From Phorcus lineatus (lineage: Eukaryota; Mollusca; Gastropoda; Trochida; Trochidae): 64,000 nucleotides of DNA. The notes under the pieces are model-generated. The model was given only the letters and a program-made list of their open reading frames with translations, searched no databases and was not told the origin of the DNA. The translations under genes were made by a program, and so were the position numbers. The DNA is taken from positions 39,418,520 through 39,482,519 of the forward strand of contig OV121089.1 of NCBI GenBank assembly GCA_921293015.1, read 5' to 3'. Below, in pieces: positions 36,701-46,491 of this stretch (position 1 is the stretch's first letter; every line of letters starts with the position of its first letter).

Positions 36701-39700
36701 ATTAATGAGGGAAATGAAATGGAAATTGATAGTGATGTTCACTCTGATACAGACATTCAAGATGGAACTACATGCAATGTTGATGTCACACGTGAAGAAT
36801 CAGACAATCATGGCATGCTGCTTGACACATGTTTACAGCCAATTGATATTGGCCAAGAAATACTTGATCAACATTTTGATGGAATAACAAACATTGCACC
36901 AGCTGAAGGCAATAGTCCTATTCGAATGCTCCAAGAACATGATGATGAACCAAAAGCCTTTCCATGTCTGTTTCCTAAGGGTGGTCCAATCTATCATGAC
37001 AATCGAGAGGAAAAATTGACTCTTTCTCGCTATCTCCACTGTAGGTTAATGAATGCAGATACAAGATGTGCGCAGAGCATTCCCTACATTTTTCATGCAC
37101 AGTATAGATCTGAACTTGATCAGGTGATCTCAAAGGCATCCATTGCTCTGCGAAAAGGCAAAGCTGATAAATCACAATCAAAGGTTAATGCTAATACACT
37201 GGTAGATAATGCAGCGCTGCAAAACTTCTTGAAAAATGATGAAGGGTACAAATTCTTGACACCAATCCGAGGAACACCACCTTACTGGGCATCCACTCAA
37301 AAAGATATCTTTGCTTTGATTCGCCAACTTGGTATTCCAACATGGTTTTGCTCTTTCTCATCTGCTGAAACAAGGTGGCCTGAAATCATTGAAAGCATAT
37401 TAAGAGAAACTGGAGATCCCCGTAAAGCAAACGATCTTGACTGGAATGAAAAATGTGCAATATTGAGGAGAAATCCTGTCACAACTGCCAGAATGTTTGA
37501 CCAAAGATTTCACACATTCTTGAGAGATGTGATCATGTCACCTGCACAACCAATTGGCAAAATCAAAGACTACTTCTTCCGAGTGGAATTCCAACAGCGG
37601 GGATCACCCCATGTTCATTGCCTATTCTGGGTTGAAAATGCGCCAAAGATTGACAAAAACACTGATGATGAAGTTGTTGACTTTGTTAATCAATATGTTT
37701 CTTGCGACATGCCAAATGAGGATGATGATCACGAACTTCATGACATTGTTACTAGTGTACAGAGACATAGCAAACGACATTCAAAGACATGCAAAAAAAA
37801 TGGAAAAGAATGCCGCTTCAATTTCCCACGTCCTCCTTCAAAGAAAACCTTTGTTTGTCGTTCAGAAACTGAAGTTGTTGAAGTACCAGTTGGTGACTAT
37901 GAAACTATGAATGATGAAGAACGTAGAATCTTTGATCTCAAATACCAAGAGGCCATAGACAAGAACAGCAATGTCATGAACAAAGAACAAGCTAAAGAGA
38001 TTCTTGGCAAAATATGGAATGCTTTACAGGATGAATCTGAAAGTTATGATTCCGTAGACAGTTTGTTCGAAAGTATTGGCATTACCCAAGAGATGTACGA
38101 AACTGCATCAAAGACACTTACAAACAAAAACAGTGTTGTCCTTCAAAGAAACTCCTCTGATGTGTGGGTCAATCAGTATAACCAAGATCTTTTGCGCTGT
38201 TGGGGTGCCAACATGGACATTCAGTTTGTCATTGATGCATATTCTTGCGTTGTTTACATTGTTTCATACATCTCCAAAGCTGAAAGAGAAATGGGTTTGC
38301 TACTTGATCATGCACAAAGTGAAATACGCAAAGAAGGAAATGTTGATGCAAAAAATGCAATGAGAAGAATAGGCACAAAATACTTGAACAGTCGTGAAGT
38401 TAGTGCGCAAGAAGCCATCTTCCGTGTATGCACACTTGACCTCAAAGGATGTTCTAGAAAGGTTGAAATGATCCCCACTGTTAATCGAGTTAGAATGAGC
38501 ATGCCTCTACAGCAACTGCGAGCAAAAGTAGCAAACGGTGAAATCGATCAAGATGATGTTTGGTTGCCTAGTGTTCTTGACAGATATCGAGCCAGACCTG
38601 ACACACCCGAGTTCCGTGACATGTGCCAAGCCACATTTGTATCAGATTACCGAGTCCTTTCCAAATCTGAAGTCACTAATGTTTCTGATGAAAACAGACG
38701 CACACCTGTGATAGCTTTACTGAACAATCTTGGCCATATCAAGAAAAGAACAAACACTGATCCAGCAGTTGTTAGATATGCTAAATTTTCCAAAGAAAAA
38801 GACCCAGAAAAGTACTTTCAATCCAGTTTGGAATTGTTCCTTAACCACACAAGCGAAAGTCAATTGTTACCTCCACAATTCAACTCATTTGAGCATTTCT
38901 ACAATGACGGAGCAATCGCTACAGCTTCAGGTGTAGTTGAACAAGTCAAAACAATTGTTGAAAGAAACAGACAACATTTTGAGAGAAATGCCTCAGACAT
39001 GCAACTTGCACAGGAAACTCTTGAAGCTTCTGGTAGTCTTGAAGACGCCTGGTCTCAAATATGTCCACAAGCTGAGGTTGAGAGACTAGAATGTCAGGAA
39101 GTTAGAAACAATGATCACTCTGATGACAATCATGACTCTGATGATGAACAAAACATCCCTGATCTGCTTCCCCATGAGGAACGTGTTTCACATACTGAAG
39201 CAATTCAAAGTAATGTATCTAAAACAGAAGCACATGCAATCCTCAAATCCTTGAATGAAAAGCAAAATGAAGTGTTCTACAAGCTAAGACAATGGTGTCT
39301 TGACAAACGAAATGGCAGGGACCCTGAACCGTTTCATGTGTTTTTGACTGGTGGAGCAGGTACTGGAAAGTCTCATTTAGTGAAAGCTTTTTACTATGAA
39401 GCCACTCGCTTACTTGCACCAACTTTAGATCGTCCTGATGACACATCCGTTCTTTTAATGGCACCAACTGCAAATGCTGCATTCAACATTAAAGGATCCA
39501 CAATACACTCAGGTCTATCAATTGGAATAGCAGTTCCAAACCAGTATCAATATCTTTGTGAGAATACATTGAATACACTCAGATCAAAATGTGGAGGCGT
39601 TCAGATTCTTATCATTGATGAAATTTCAATGGTTGATCAAAAGCTGCTTGCTTATGTTCATGGGAGATTGAAACAAATCAAACAGAAAGATTCACCATTT

Positions 39701-41284
39701 GGAAACGTTTCTATTCTTGCTGTGGGAGATTTTTATCAACTTCCTCCTGTCAAAGGTGTACCACTTTACAAATCAGTTCCTGGATATGATTTATGGAATG
39801 ATTGTTTCTCTGTGGCTGAGCTAACAGAAATCATGAGACAAAGAGATCCAGAATTTGCAGCTTTGTTAAACAGGCTTCGAAAAGCACCAAAAATAGATCC
39901 AATTGATGGTGAAACAAACCTTGAATCTGAAGATATTGATTTGCTCAATAGTCGTGTTACGGAAGAAGGTCCAGATTGTCTGCACATATTATCCACAAAT
40001 GTTGAGGTTGACAAGTACAACAGTGAGATGCTAGACAAAGTTTGCAAGGACACATTTGAGATTGAGATTGAAGAATTTGGGAAAAACAAAATTACTGGCG
40101 ACCTTGAAGTTCTTTCCACCACATCTCAGAGAATTGGAATCGATGCAAGGGTTCTTCTTACAAAGAACATAGACACATCAGATGGCTTAGTCAATGGTGC
40201 ATTTGGCAAGGTGTCACATGTTTCAACCAAACATGGAAAAGTGTGTACAGTGTATGTCGTTTTTGATAACAATGATGTTGGCAAAAAATTGAGATTGACA
40301 AAACACAATCCACCTGGTGTTCCAATGAACAGTACCCCTATTTCTCGTCATGATGAAAACAATGCACGTTCAAAGAAAACGAAACGACAGTTTCCACTAA
40401 AGTTGGCATGGGCTTGTACAATTCACAAAGTTCAGGGATTAACTGTTCAGCAAGCTGTTGTTTCTTTGAAAAAGATCTTTGCCCCAGGACAAGCTTATGT
40501 AGCACTTTCTCGTGTCACATCACTCGATGGACTCATTCTCAAAGACTTTGATCCAAAATCAGTTTTCTGTAGCAGTGATGTCTCAGAATCCATTTCCAAC
40601 ATGCCACAATACTGCAACTCAGTTCAAATAGAGAACCATGACCATAACTGTCATCTTGTGCTTCACAACATCGAAGGTTTGCCTTGCCATATTGACAATT
40701 TGAGAAGTGATAAACGCTTTCATTCAGCAGACTTGATATTTGTCACAGAAACATGGCTCTCAACTGTTCAACATCCAGCTCTAGACGGATTTATGTTCAG
40801 GCACAAACAAAGGTCACAGTCTTATGATGACTCAAACACATTGTTTGCAAGTCTTAAAACGCAAGCACATGGTGGTGTTGGAGTGTTCTCGAAAAACCAA
40901 TGCGAATTTCCACATATGCAGACCACAAATCTTGAATACTTGACTGTTTTCATTCCGAATCAAGCAACCACAGTAACTGTTGTGTACAGACCGCAGACAT
41001 ACAAATTGACCCCATTCAAGAACCAGCTCAAAGATCTACTTGATGAAATCAGTGAATGCAGTGACAAGACAATCGTTATGGGTGACTTCAATGAGAACGC
41101 ACTTGCAACTTCCTCCATCCAAAGGTTCATGGAAGCTCGTGGTTTTTCACAAATTGCAGTCAGTGCGACCACAGAAGCAGGTACTTTGCCAGACCATGTT
41201 TATGTGAAAGGTATTGACAATGTCAGAGTTAAGGTGTTGCCCACATACTTTAGTTTCCATGATGCTCTAGAATTGTTTTTCTAA
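33701..41284 (+). CDS. Helentron RepHel transposase with cysteine-protease-like and EEP endonuclease domains
   Basis: This is a single 2527-residue frame without introns or stops. The order is as follows. A basic N-terminus, MPRRKNWKKSAARKK, leads into EEHALIKNMSYK repeats (about 29-75) and NEM(P/L/I) tetrapeptides (about 80-226). A 31-residue duplication (about 257-314) follows. Then comes a protease-like domain with C360 in GKQC and D486-x-H488 in FDSHSR. Roughly 20-residue KYATNTQYRE repeats (620-763) and paired cysteines C794/C797 and C858/C861 follow. The Helitron Rep domain (about 1086-1533) has HUH H1304-V-H1306 and tyrosines Y1519 and Y1523 before K1526. The PIF1-type helicase has Walker A GGAGTGKS (1884-1891, K1890), Walker B D1973-E1974, GDF (2009-2011), HKVQG (2242-2246) and AYVALSR (2265-2271). 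The EEP nuclease has N2323, E2350, D2462-x-N2464, D2498-H2499 and H2520-D2521. Known role of the family: Rep nicks and rejoins DNA and the helicase unwinds it for rolling-circle transposition. The C-terminal EEP domain is characteristic of Helentrons. All key residues are present, so the protein may be active. The ATG at 33701 is the first in frame and gives the basic start. The protease activity is inferred only. Confidence 0.93.
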   Translation: MPRRKNWKKSAARKKASIEELALVKNRSEEHALIKNMSYKEEHALIKNMSYKEEHALIKNMSYTEEHALIKNMSHNSMYNELHNESPNASLCELHNESLNELNNESLNELHNEMLNEMLNELLNELHNEMLNEMLNEMPNEMPNEMLNEMPNEMLNEMPNEMLNEMPNEMINEMPNEMINEMPNEMPNVMINEMPNEMINEMPNEMINEMPKELANEMMNAMFNETPIISPEWQPSLSRPNTKQDLRGIELTSTIDANFDLTDEQINYYVNAGENCHEHDDQSNIDAQVDLTEEQIEYYLNAGENCLEHDDQSNTLHSEEQMPSTSVANVIDSTASNCFVLHASYNQGHAIFGQTAGKQCVPMSLSAMVYSKLKSALDWTTRDLNTIMTHGNEMYACLQKFTAISNAYLNVEELPENVEINGNIYHLSLRETLFGLLGVQNDNEMNTMSLKDALAKSFENNQFAFVTFCQSTFAVFFSRNRFHVFDSHSRNANGELTSNGTCIVAQYNSLEQVHSHCVRLSSSMNAQVNTQFEVTPVTIETLSVLTQSIGENDNSNRTADVHTLSDDQSLPKTNVRKRKRKMSMVKRQLQQKISKRISRAVKRQTENASDENSAQLKQKRYSFDTEYRERKKQASRLKYSTDTCYRQAVISAGIDKYATNTQYRESLIACGIDKYATNTQYRESLIAAGIDKYATKTDYCETLKSASIHKYGTNVHHRDAVKAASIDKYATDAEHRNTVKAASSLQYANNPNHKTNVKKSVTKQRLSKKQQQQSFKHVTEAFRSAISEGPDYVCAVCHRKLFRKQVVECRKDFYEKKGTNAAQAAERCITEQFLHSCTEECQDICILATGSMSKLWICHSCHEKVKRGKIPGESVVNNLHFAPIPPELGNLNELEEHLVSLHIPFMKLVALPKGAQNSVHGPVVSVPSNIVQTVNALPRSDSEDQLVQVKLKRKLTYKGHYKNQYVNKTKVLRALEYLQENNQYYRHIELNETWVNPLPVINEGNEMEIDSDVHSDTDIQDGTTCNVDVTREESDNHGMLLDTCLQPIDIGQEILDQHFDGITNIAPAEGNSPIRMLQEHDDEPKAFPCLFPKGGPIYHDNREEKLTLSRYLHCRLMNADTRCAQSIPYIFHAQYRSELDQVISKASIALRKGKADKSQSKVNANTLVDNAALQNFLKNDEGYKFLTPIRGTPPYWASTQKDIFALIRQLGIPTWFCSFSSAETRWPEIIESILRETGDPRKANDLDWNEKCAILRRNPVTTARMFDQRFHTFLRDVIMSPAQPIGKIKDYFFRVEFQQRGSPHVHCLFWVENAPKIDKNTDDEVVDFVNQYVSCDMPNEDDDHELHDIVTSVQRHSKRHSKTCKKNGKECRFNFPRPPSKKTFVCRSETEVVEVPVGDYETMNDEERRIFDLKYQEAIDKNSNVMNKEQAKEILGKIWNALQDESESYDSVDSLFESIGITQEMYETASKTLTNKNSVVLQRNSSDVWVNQYNQDLLRCWGANMDIQFVIDAYSCVVYIVSYISKAEREMGLLLDHAQSEIRKEGNVDAKNAMRRIGTKYLNSREVSAQEAIFRVCTLDLKGCSRKVEMIPTVNRVRMSMPLQQLRAKVANGEIDQDDVWLPSVLDRYRARPDTPEFRDMCQATFVSDYRVLSKSEVTNVSDENRRTPVIALLNNLGHIKKRTNTDPAVVRYAKFSKEKDPEKYFQSSLELFLNHTSESQLLPPQFNSFEHFYNDGAIATASGVVEQVKTIVERNRQHFERNASDMQLAQETLEASGSLEDAWSQICPQAEVERLECQEVRNNDHSDDNHDSDDEQNIPDLLPHEERVSHTEAIQSNVSKTEAHAILKSLNEKQNEVFYKLRQWCLDKRNGRDPEPFHVFLTGGAGTGKSHLVKAFYYEATRLLAPTLDRPDDTSVLLMAPTANAAFNIKGSTIHSGLSIGIAVPNQYQYLCENTLNTLRSKCGGVQILIIDEISMVDQKLLAYVHGRLKQIKQKDSPFGNVSILAVGDFYQLPPVKGVPLYKSVPGYDLWNDCFSVAELTEIMRQRDPEFAALLNRLRKAPKIDPIDGETNLESEDIDLLNSRVTEEGPDCLHILSTNVEVDKYNSEMLDKVCKDTFEIEIEEFGKNKITGDLEVLSTTSQRIGIDARVLLTKNIDTSDGLVNGAFGKVSHVSTKHGKVCTVYVVFDNNDVGKKLRLTKHNPPGVPMNSTPISRHDENNARSKKTKRQFPLKLAWACTIHKVQGLTVQQAVVSLKKIFAPGQAYVALSRVTSLDGLILKDFDPKSVFCSSDVSESISNMPQYCNSVQIENHDHNCHLVLHNIEGLPCHIDNLRSDKRFHSADLIFVTETWLSTVQHPALDGFMFRHKQRSQSYDDSNTLFASLKTQAHGGVGVFSKNQCEFPHMQTTNLEYLTVFIPNQATTVTVVYRPQTYKLTPFKNQLKDLLDEISECSDKTIVMGDFNENALATSSIQRFMEARGFSQIAVSATTEAGTLPDHVYVKGIDNVRVKVLPTYFSFHDALELFF
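33785..34378 (+). repeat. In-frame minisatellites at the 5' end of the RepHel ORF
   Basis: The first block (about 33785-33925) repeats a 36-39 bp unit coding for EEHALIKNMSYK. The second (about 33938-34378) repeats a 12-bp unit, AATGAAATGCCC or AATGAAATGCTC, coding for NEMP/NEML/NEMI. Unit lengths are multiples of three, so expansion keeps the frame. Read in antisense, the tract also gives a 204-codon frame, which I regard as a shadow. Confidence 0.85.
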
Positions 41285-43170
41285 AAAGATCATTGTTCCA
41301 GTGGCTGCACTCAAAAACCCTGAAGTGGGATCTCCACCCATTGATAAAAATCCACACCTCATCTCAGAGGTGTTTAGGGGGGAAGGCGAGTTGAAAGGCC
41401 GGGTGGCCCCCCTACCTTTTCAATTTGTTAAAACCATAATGCTTCGCAGTAAATTCAAGGGTAAGTCAAACTGTTTACATTATACTTTAAGTGTATATGA
41501 TATACAAAATTATACTTTATGATGTCAAGACATGTTTATTAAATGATTGTAACATATTTAAACTGTTTCTTTAATACTACAAATGTTTTACGTTGACTTG
41601 AAAAGAATTGTTTTGTGGAAACTGTGCATGTTGTAACATTGTTTTTGTTACACAATGTTTAAACTTTGACTCTATCATAATTAATCAAAATAACCAATAG
41701 ACCTTATATGAGACCTCAAACCTTTGACTTACCCTTGGATATATTGCAGACATTCTTGACAAATTGTTGTTTTTGTTATATATACACCTGATCATAATCT
41801 TCTTCGCAAATGATATGAACTTTAGTTATTATACCATTGTTGTTATTTGTGATTCTTATAACTTGTAAATCACTTAATTCATGAAATAACTGTTTTCACG
41901 AAACAAATCATTTGGACGGTGATTTTGTGATCATACATCCCTCGTGTCCGCTGGAATTCGGTCCAAAACATCTTTGGATACACAAGAAGTATAAGGCAAT
42001 TGATGATTCTTTCAAGCTATGCGTGGGGACAAAATACTGCCGTTTTTCAAAGACATTTTGAAAAAAGATGTCATGGTTTTATAACTGGCATTACCACAAG
42101 TGAAGCAGTACTATATATTTGTGATACATTGTATATTTGTGCATCGTCATGATTACAAAGTGTGTTTTGACATAGGTGTCTGCTGCCATTGATGTGACAA
42201 TTTAACATTCTGGAAAATGTTGGTTCATCTGATGTAAATGCAGTACCATCATCACCTGAAAATTTAGCCACAGGATATCTTCAAATGACGCATACAACCA
42301 CATGCAGAACTGATAATATTTGCATTAAGCTAGCACCAATGACACTGGGCCATTGATGATTCTCGTCATTATGAAAAGTGAAATTGTCTTGAATTCATGA
42401 AGAACACTCAGCAAACTACAAAGAAAAACATTTTACAGACTGTGTTCCTCAGTTGCCATATGTGATCAGAAATCAACGGTGAACGATAAAAAAAGCTTAT
42501 GTGGATTTTCTTTATGTTGTACAATTTATACTAGAATATTAAATCTTACGTTTTTTCAGTTCATTTTAACTTAAATTAATGAAAACATAATAATGTTTGG
42601 TTATTATGATTAGGTGTATATGAAAACTTCTTTTATTCATAAATTATTTTTCAACATCTTGTTAATTGATAGAGAAGATAATGATGTTATGTGATGTTAC
42701 TATCATTGTTAAAGACTTCATTTTTGTTACTTAAAACAAAGAAACGTAGCCACTAAAATATATTCATTACAACAAATGTTGGAGATCAAATAGTTGAATG
42801 CATCTAAATACTTTAGATTAAGTTATAACAGCATAGGTCGTTAAATACATTGATTTAACCATGATGAGGGCTGAAGACCGTATTTTTGATTGTTACAACA
42901 TTAAAACAAACATGCAAAACATCATCATCATATTTTTGAATATACATAAGTTAAAAGTCTCTTCAATTTTCATTTAAAAGAAGATGTTCCGGTTTTTTGT
43001 TTGTTAATATATTATGTTTGAATTAGTTCTGTTATAATGTCATAAGTGACGTAATACTTGATTTAATAACTGTGTTGAGAAATTGCAAATTTGTATAAAT
43101 AATTCTTTTGCATCACCTCAGTTTTGAATGATTAAGTGCACTCAGTACAAGAGATGCATATTTGTTCCAT
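41285..43170. other. 3' flank of the RepHel ORF, non-coding
   Basis: Directly after the stop is a structured GC-richer stretch (41351-41418, see separate entry). The remainder is AT-rich with no genes or repeats that I recognise. No convincing polyadenylation signal was pinned down. Confidence 0.5.
41351..41418 (+). other. Two potential hairpins just after the RepHel stop codon
   Basis: ACACCTC and GAGGTGT form a 7-bp stem with a 6-nt loop (about 41354-41373). TAGGGGGG (from about 41375) pairs perfectly with CCCCCCTA (about 41407-41414) around a 24-nt interior. They stand out against the AT-rich surroundings. Their role is unknown; a 3' UTR structure or transcription stop is possible. Confidence 0.45.
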
Positions 43171-43950
43171 AACTGAGTTTACAGAAAACACATGTTAATA
43201 ATTCCAAACTTCTCTTGACCCTTTTATGCGTCATTCATACACTTAAATTACAACGAAAATGGATGCATTTTTGTTTGAAGTTTAAGTCTGTACTGCATTA
43301 AGCTCAAATGACGCAGGTCATTGTATGAACAACTTTAAAAATGAAGTTTGGTTTGCTTACAATCAGCTTGAAATACGAATGGATGCATTTGTCTTTCAAG
43401 TGCGACTTTGTAGTTGCAATTGTGTTTTATAACTGAGTTTACAGAAAACACATGTTAATAATTCCAAACTTCTCTTGACCCTTTTATGCGTCATTCATAC
43501 ACTTAAATTACAACGAAAATGGATGCATTTTTGTTTGAAGTTTAAGTCTGTACAGCATTAAGCTCAAATGACGCAGGTCATTGTATGAACAACTTTAACA
43601 CTGAAGTTTGGTTTGCTTACAATCAGCTTGAAATACGAATGGATGCATTTGTCTTTCAAGTGCGACTTTGTTGTTGCAATTGTGTTTTATAACTGAGTTT
43701 ACAGAAAACACATGTTAATAATTCCAAACTTCTCTTGACCCTTTTATGCGTCATTCATACACTTAAATTACAACGAAAATGGATGCATTTTTTTTTGAAG
43801 TTTAAGTCTGTACTGCATTAAGCTCAAATGACGCAAGTCAATGTTTAAACAACTTCGACAATGAAGTGTGCTTCTCGTACAATCAGCTTGAAATAAGAAT
43901 GGATGCATTTTTGTGTTAAGTTTGGTTTTGTACTTAGTTATCCTGAGTGA
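43171..43950 (+). repeat. 260-bp tandem repeat, three copies
   Basis: Copies start at 43171, 43431 and 43691, each with AACTGAGTTTACAGAAAACA. The first two are nearly identical and the third diverges toward its end. Each contains two diverged copies of the core AATGGATGCATTTTTGTTTG/AATGGATGCATTTGTCTTTC, so the unit is itself an old dimer of about 130 bp. It lies inside the proposed autonomous element, between the ORF and the 3' end. Confidence 0.85.
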
Positions 43951-44454
43951 CACCAGTTATGTTGACTGTGAATCCATAAAGATTGTTGTGATTTTCACAT
44001 GGAACAATACAAATAAAATACTCTAGAGTTTTAATTCGTATTCAAAACACCTTCAAACCACAAATCAATGTATATGTAGACTTCCAAAGATAATGATGGT
44101 ATCAATGCCACATTTTGATAGATAAAAATTCTGACAAAGTTATTATAGCATTGAAGAATTTCTATTCTATATTGCTGTCATTGAATTATCAATATTTTAG
44201 TACTATCATGTACACACTTTTGATGAGTATGATTGTCATTGACTAACCTCAACGACCCATTACTCATTAGCATTATGTAGAGCACTGGACATGTCCTTTG
44301 ATATTTAATATTTCTTTTGATTTTTTCTTAGACTGCTAAGCTGAAATTAAACATTATAACTTTTAACTTTATGATTCATATGTTCATGCTCATATTTTGT
44401 GAAATAAAATATCGAAAGAAATTGCTTTTTAAGTTCTAATTTTCATGTAACTAC
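43951..44454. other. AT-rich non-coding stretch before the Helentron 3' terminus
   Basis: I see no gene, repeat or structured element here. Confidence 0.5.
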
Positions 44455-44620
44455 AATGGTTTCTTTGCAATAATCACACTTTGGTTAAGAGATAAGCTCA
44501 AACTTAATGGATTAGCCAATATTCATCAAGCTTCCAGACAAGGTTGCTTACATAACTATGTGCACAATGAATGCGCTTTCTATGCGCTGAATCCTTTTGT
44601 CGTCGCTTGCGACTATATTT
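44455..44620 (+). other. 3' terminus of the Helentron, shared with the B/C-type array units
   Basis: Compared with 6749-6906 and 14560-14724, this stretch retains TTTCTTTGCAATAATC, a TTCAT...CTTCCAGA block, ATAACTATGTGCAC and ATGCGCTGAATCCTTTTGTC. It ends with hairpin GTCGCTTGCGAC and TATATTT. In rolling-circle elements the 3' hairpin acts as the replication stop, and I assume the same role here. Confidence 0.75.
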
Positions 44621-44664
44621 AAGGATTCAGCAAATTTTGCTGAATCCTTATTGTTATTGGCGTG

Positions 44665-44704
<40 letters not shown>

Positions 44705-44711
44705 TTTTTTA
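44621..44711 (+). repeat. Junction: one mini-unit and (ATT)n
   Basis: The mini-unit is at 44621-44668 (AAATTTT centre), right after the Helentron tail. About eleven ATT repeats follow before the next head. The same junction type joins the small units to each other, so the large element sits in the array as a regular member. Confidence 0.85.
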
Positions 44712-46478
44712 TTCCACCGATTTTGTCGCCGCGATTCAGCCCAAACCGCTAAAGCTATTACAGCCAAACTTGCCAGTCTTGTAGAGCTGCATGAGACGAA
44801 GCCACAATAAGCTTTTGGGCTTAATCGGCTTAAGCGTTAAAGGCACAGTACGATCCAAAGTTCGAAAAATTAACATGGGAAAATTTTTCAAAATGCACTT
44901 AGACACTTGCAACTTTTTTTAAACGATGCACAGTAACACTGTAAGCAAAAAAGTCAATCATGGCAAATTCGTAGCATCAGCAGTTTGGCCGCCATCTTGT
45001 TTTTTTTGACGTTTTGAAATTTCCGGACCCTATGCATTTTTGAGAATCTTCTTCTCTGAAGATACTTGCTTCTAAGAGCTGAAACTCTCTAATTGTGTAG
45101 ATAATGCATTGGGTATTTCATGGTCTTTTTGAGTTTGATGAAAATCTAATATTTATTTCTCAGCAACCCTGCAAAGTCGGGCGACTTAGCTCATATAAGC
45201 ATGTTCAAGGGGCGATAACTCAAAAAGTTTAACACACAATTGCAATAGTTTTTCTGGAATGTAAGACCAGTATCTGGACTTGCAGAAACTGTTAAAACAT
45301 TGATCGCGAACAGTCATTATCCTTCACAATAATCGATCAAAAACAGCAAAAATATGTTGACAAAAAATTAACATGGGCTAATTTTTTAAAATGCACTTAG
45401 ACGCTTGAAACTTGTTTTGAATGAAGCGTATTACCTGTATGAACAAAAAAGTCAATCATGACCATTTCATAAGTATTATAGTTTTTGCACAATATCAACT
45501 TATTTGTTCCAGAAATAGGTTTCCATTATTCCACCGATTTTGTCGCCGCGATTTAGCCCAAACCGCTAAAGCTTTTACAGCCAAACTCACCAGTCTGATA
45601 GAACTTCATGAGACGAAGCCACAATAAGCTTTTGAGCTTAATCGGTTTAAGCGTTAAAGGCACAGTACGATCGAAATTTCGAAAAATTAACATTGGATTT
45701 TTTTTCAAAATGCACTTAGAGACTTGAATTTTTTTTTAAACGATGGGCAATAGCAATGCAAGCAAAAAAGTCAATCATGGCCAATTTGTAGCATGAATAG
45801 TTTTGCCGCCATATTGCTTTTTTGACTTTTTGAAATGTTCGACCCCATGCACCTTTGAGAATCTTCTTCTCTGAAGATACTTGCATCTCAGAGCTGAAAC
45901 CCTTTAATTGTGTAGAGGAGGCCTATGGAATTTCATGGTCTTTTTGAGTTTGATGAAAGTCAAATATTTTGTCTTCAGCAACCCTTCCAAGTCGGGCGAC
46001 TTAGCTCATGTAAGCATGTTCAAAGAGAGATAACTCTAAAAGTTATGAAAACAATTGTATCATTTTTACAGGAATGTAAGACCAGTATGTGAACTTAAGG
46101 AAACTATTAAAACATCGGTCGCAAACAGTCATTTGCGTTCACAATAAATGATCAAAAACAGCCAAAATCTTTTGACCGAACTTAACATGTGGTAATTGTT
46201 TAAAATGCACTTACAGTCTTCAAACTAGTTTTGAAGGATGTGCAATAACAGTACAAACAAAAAAGTCACTCATGACGAATTCCTAAGTAGCATCGTTTTA
46301 GCACATTATCAACTTCTTTGCAATTATCGCAGTTTCGTCACATAAAACATGCTTCTGAAGCTTAATGCATATACCAATCTTCATGAAACTTTCAGGAAAG
46401 CTAGCTAACATCACTATCTTTGTACTGAATGTGCTTTTTATGCGCTGAATCCTTTCATCGTCGCTTGCGACTATATTT
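44712..46478 (+). mobile_element. Composite unit 14 with two heads
   Basis: It has heads at 44712 and 45529 (the second with GATTTAGCCC) and one tail at 46444-46478, with a CATCGTCG variant. At 1767 bp it is the longest small unit. Its segment 45770-46290 is the closest match to the degenerate body at 20339-20850. Confidence 0.73.
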
Positions 46479-46491
46479 ATTATTATTTTTC

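Larger units (their letters stand above)
20339..44620 (+). mobile_element. Putative autonomous Helentron containing the RepHel ORF
   Basis: The right end is well supported. GCTGAATCC at 44586, the hairpin GTCGCTTGCGAC and TATATTT ending at 44620 are the same tail as in the array units, and the preceding 130 bp also align with theirs. A RepHel protein is encoded inside on the same strand. The left end is uncertain. Body-like sequence similar to 45770-46290 begins at 20339, directly after the broken unit 13. A degenerate mini-unit-like tail (CTGAATCCTTATTGTTGTTG) at about 21803 could mean the element starts only near 21836. The length would be about 23-24 kb, large for a Helentron, partly because other repeats lie inside. 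Confidence 0.55.

Noticed and set aside
40620..41284. Possible non-LTR retrotransposon because of the EEP endonuclease motifs
   Set aside because: The domain is in frame with the PIF1-type helicase, and no reverse transcriptase motif follows. This is the known C-terminal domain of Helentrons.
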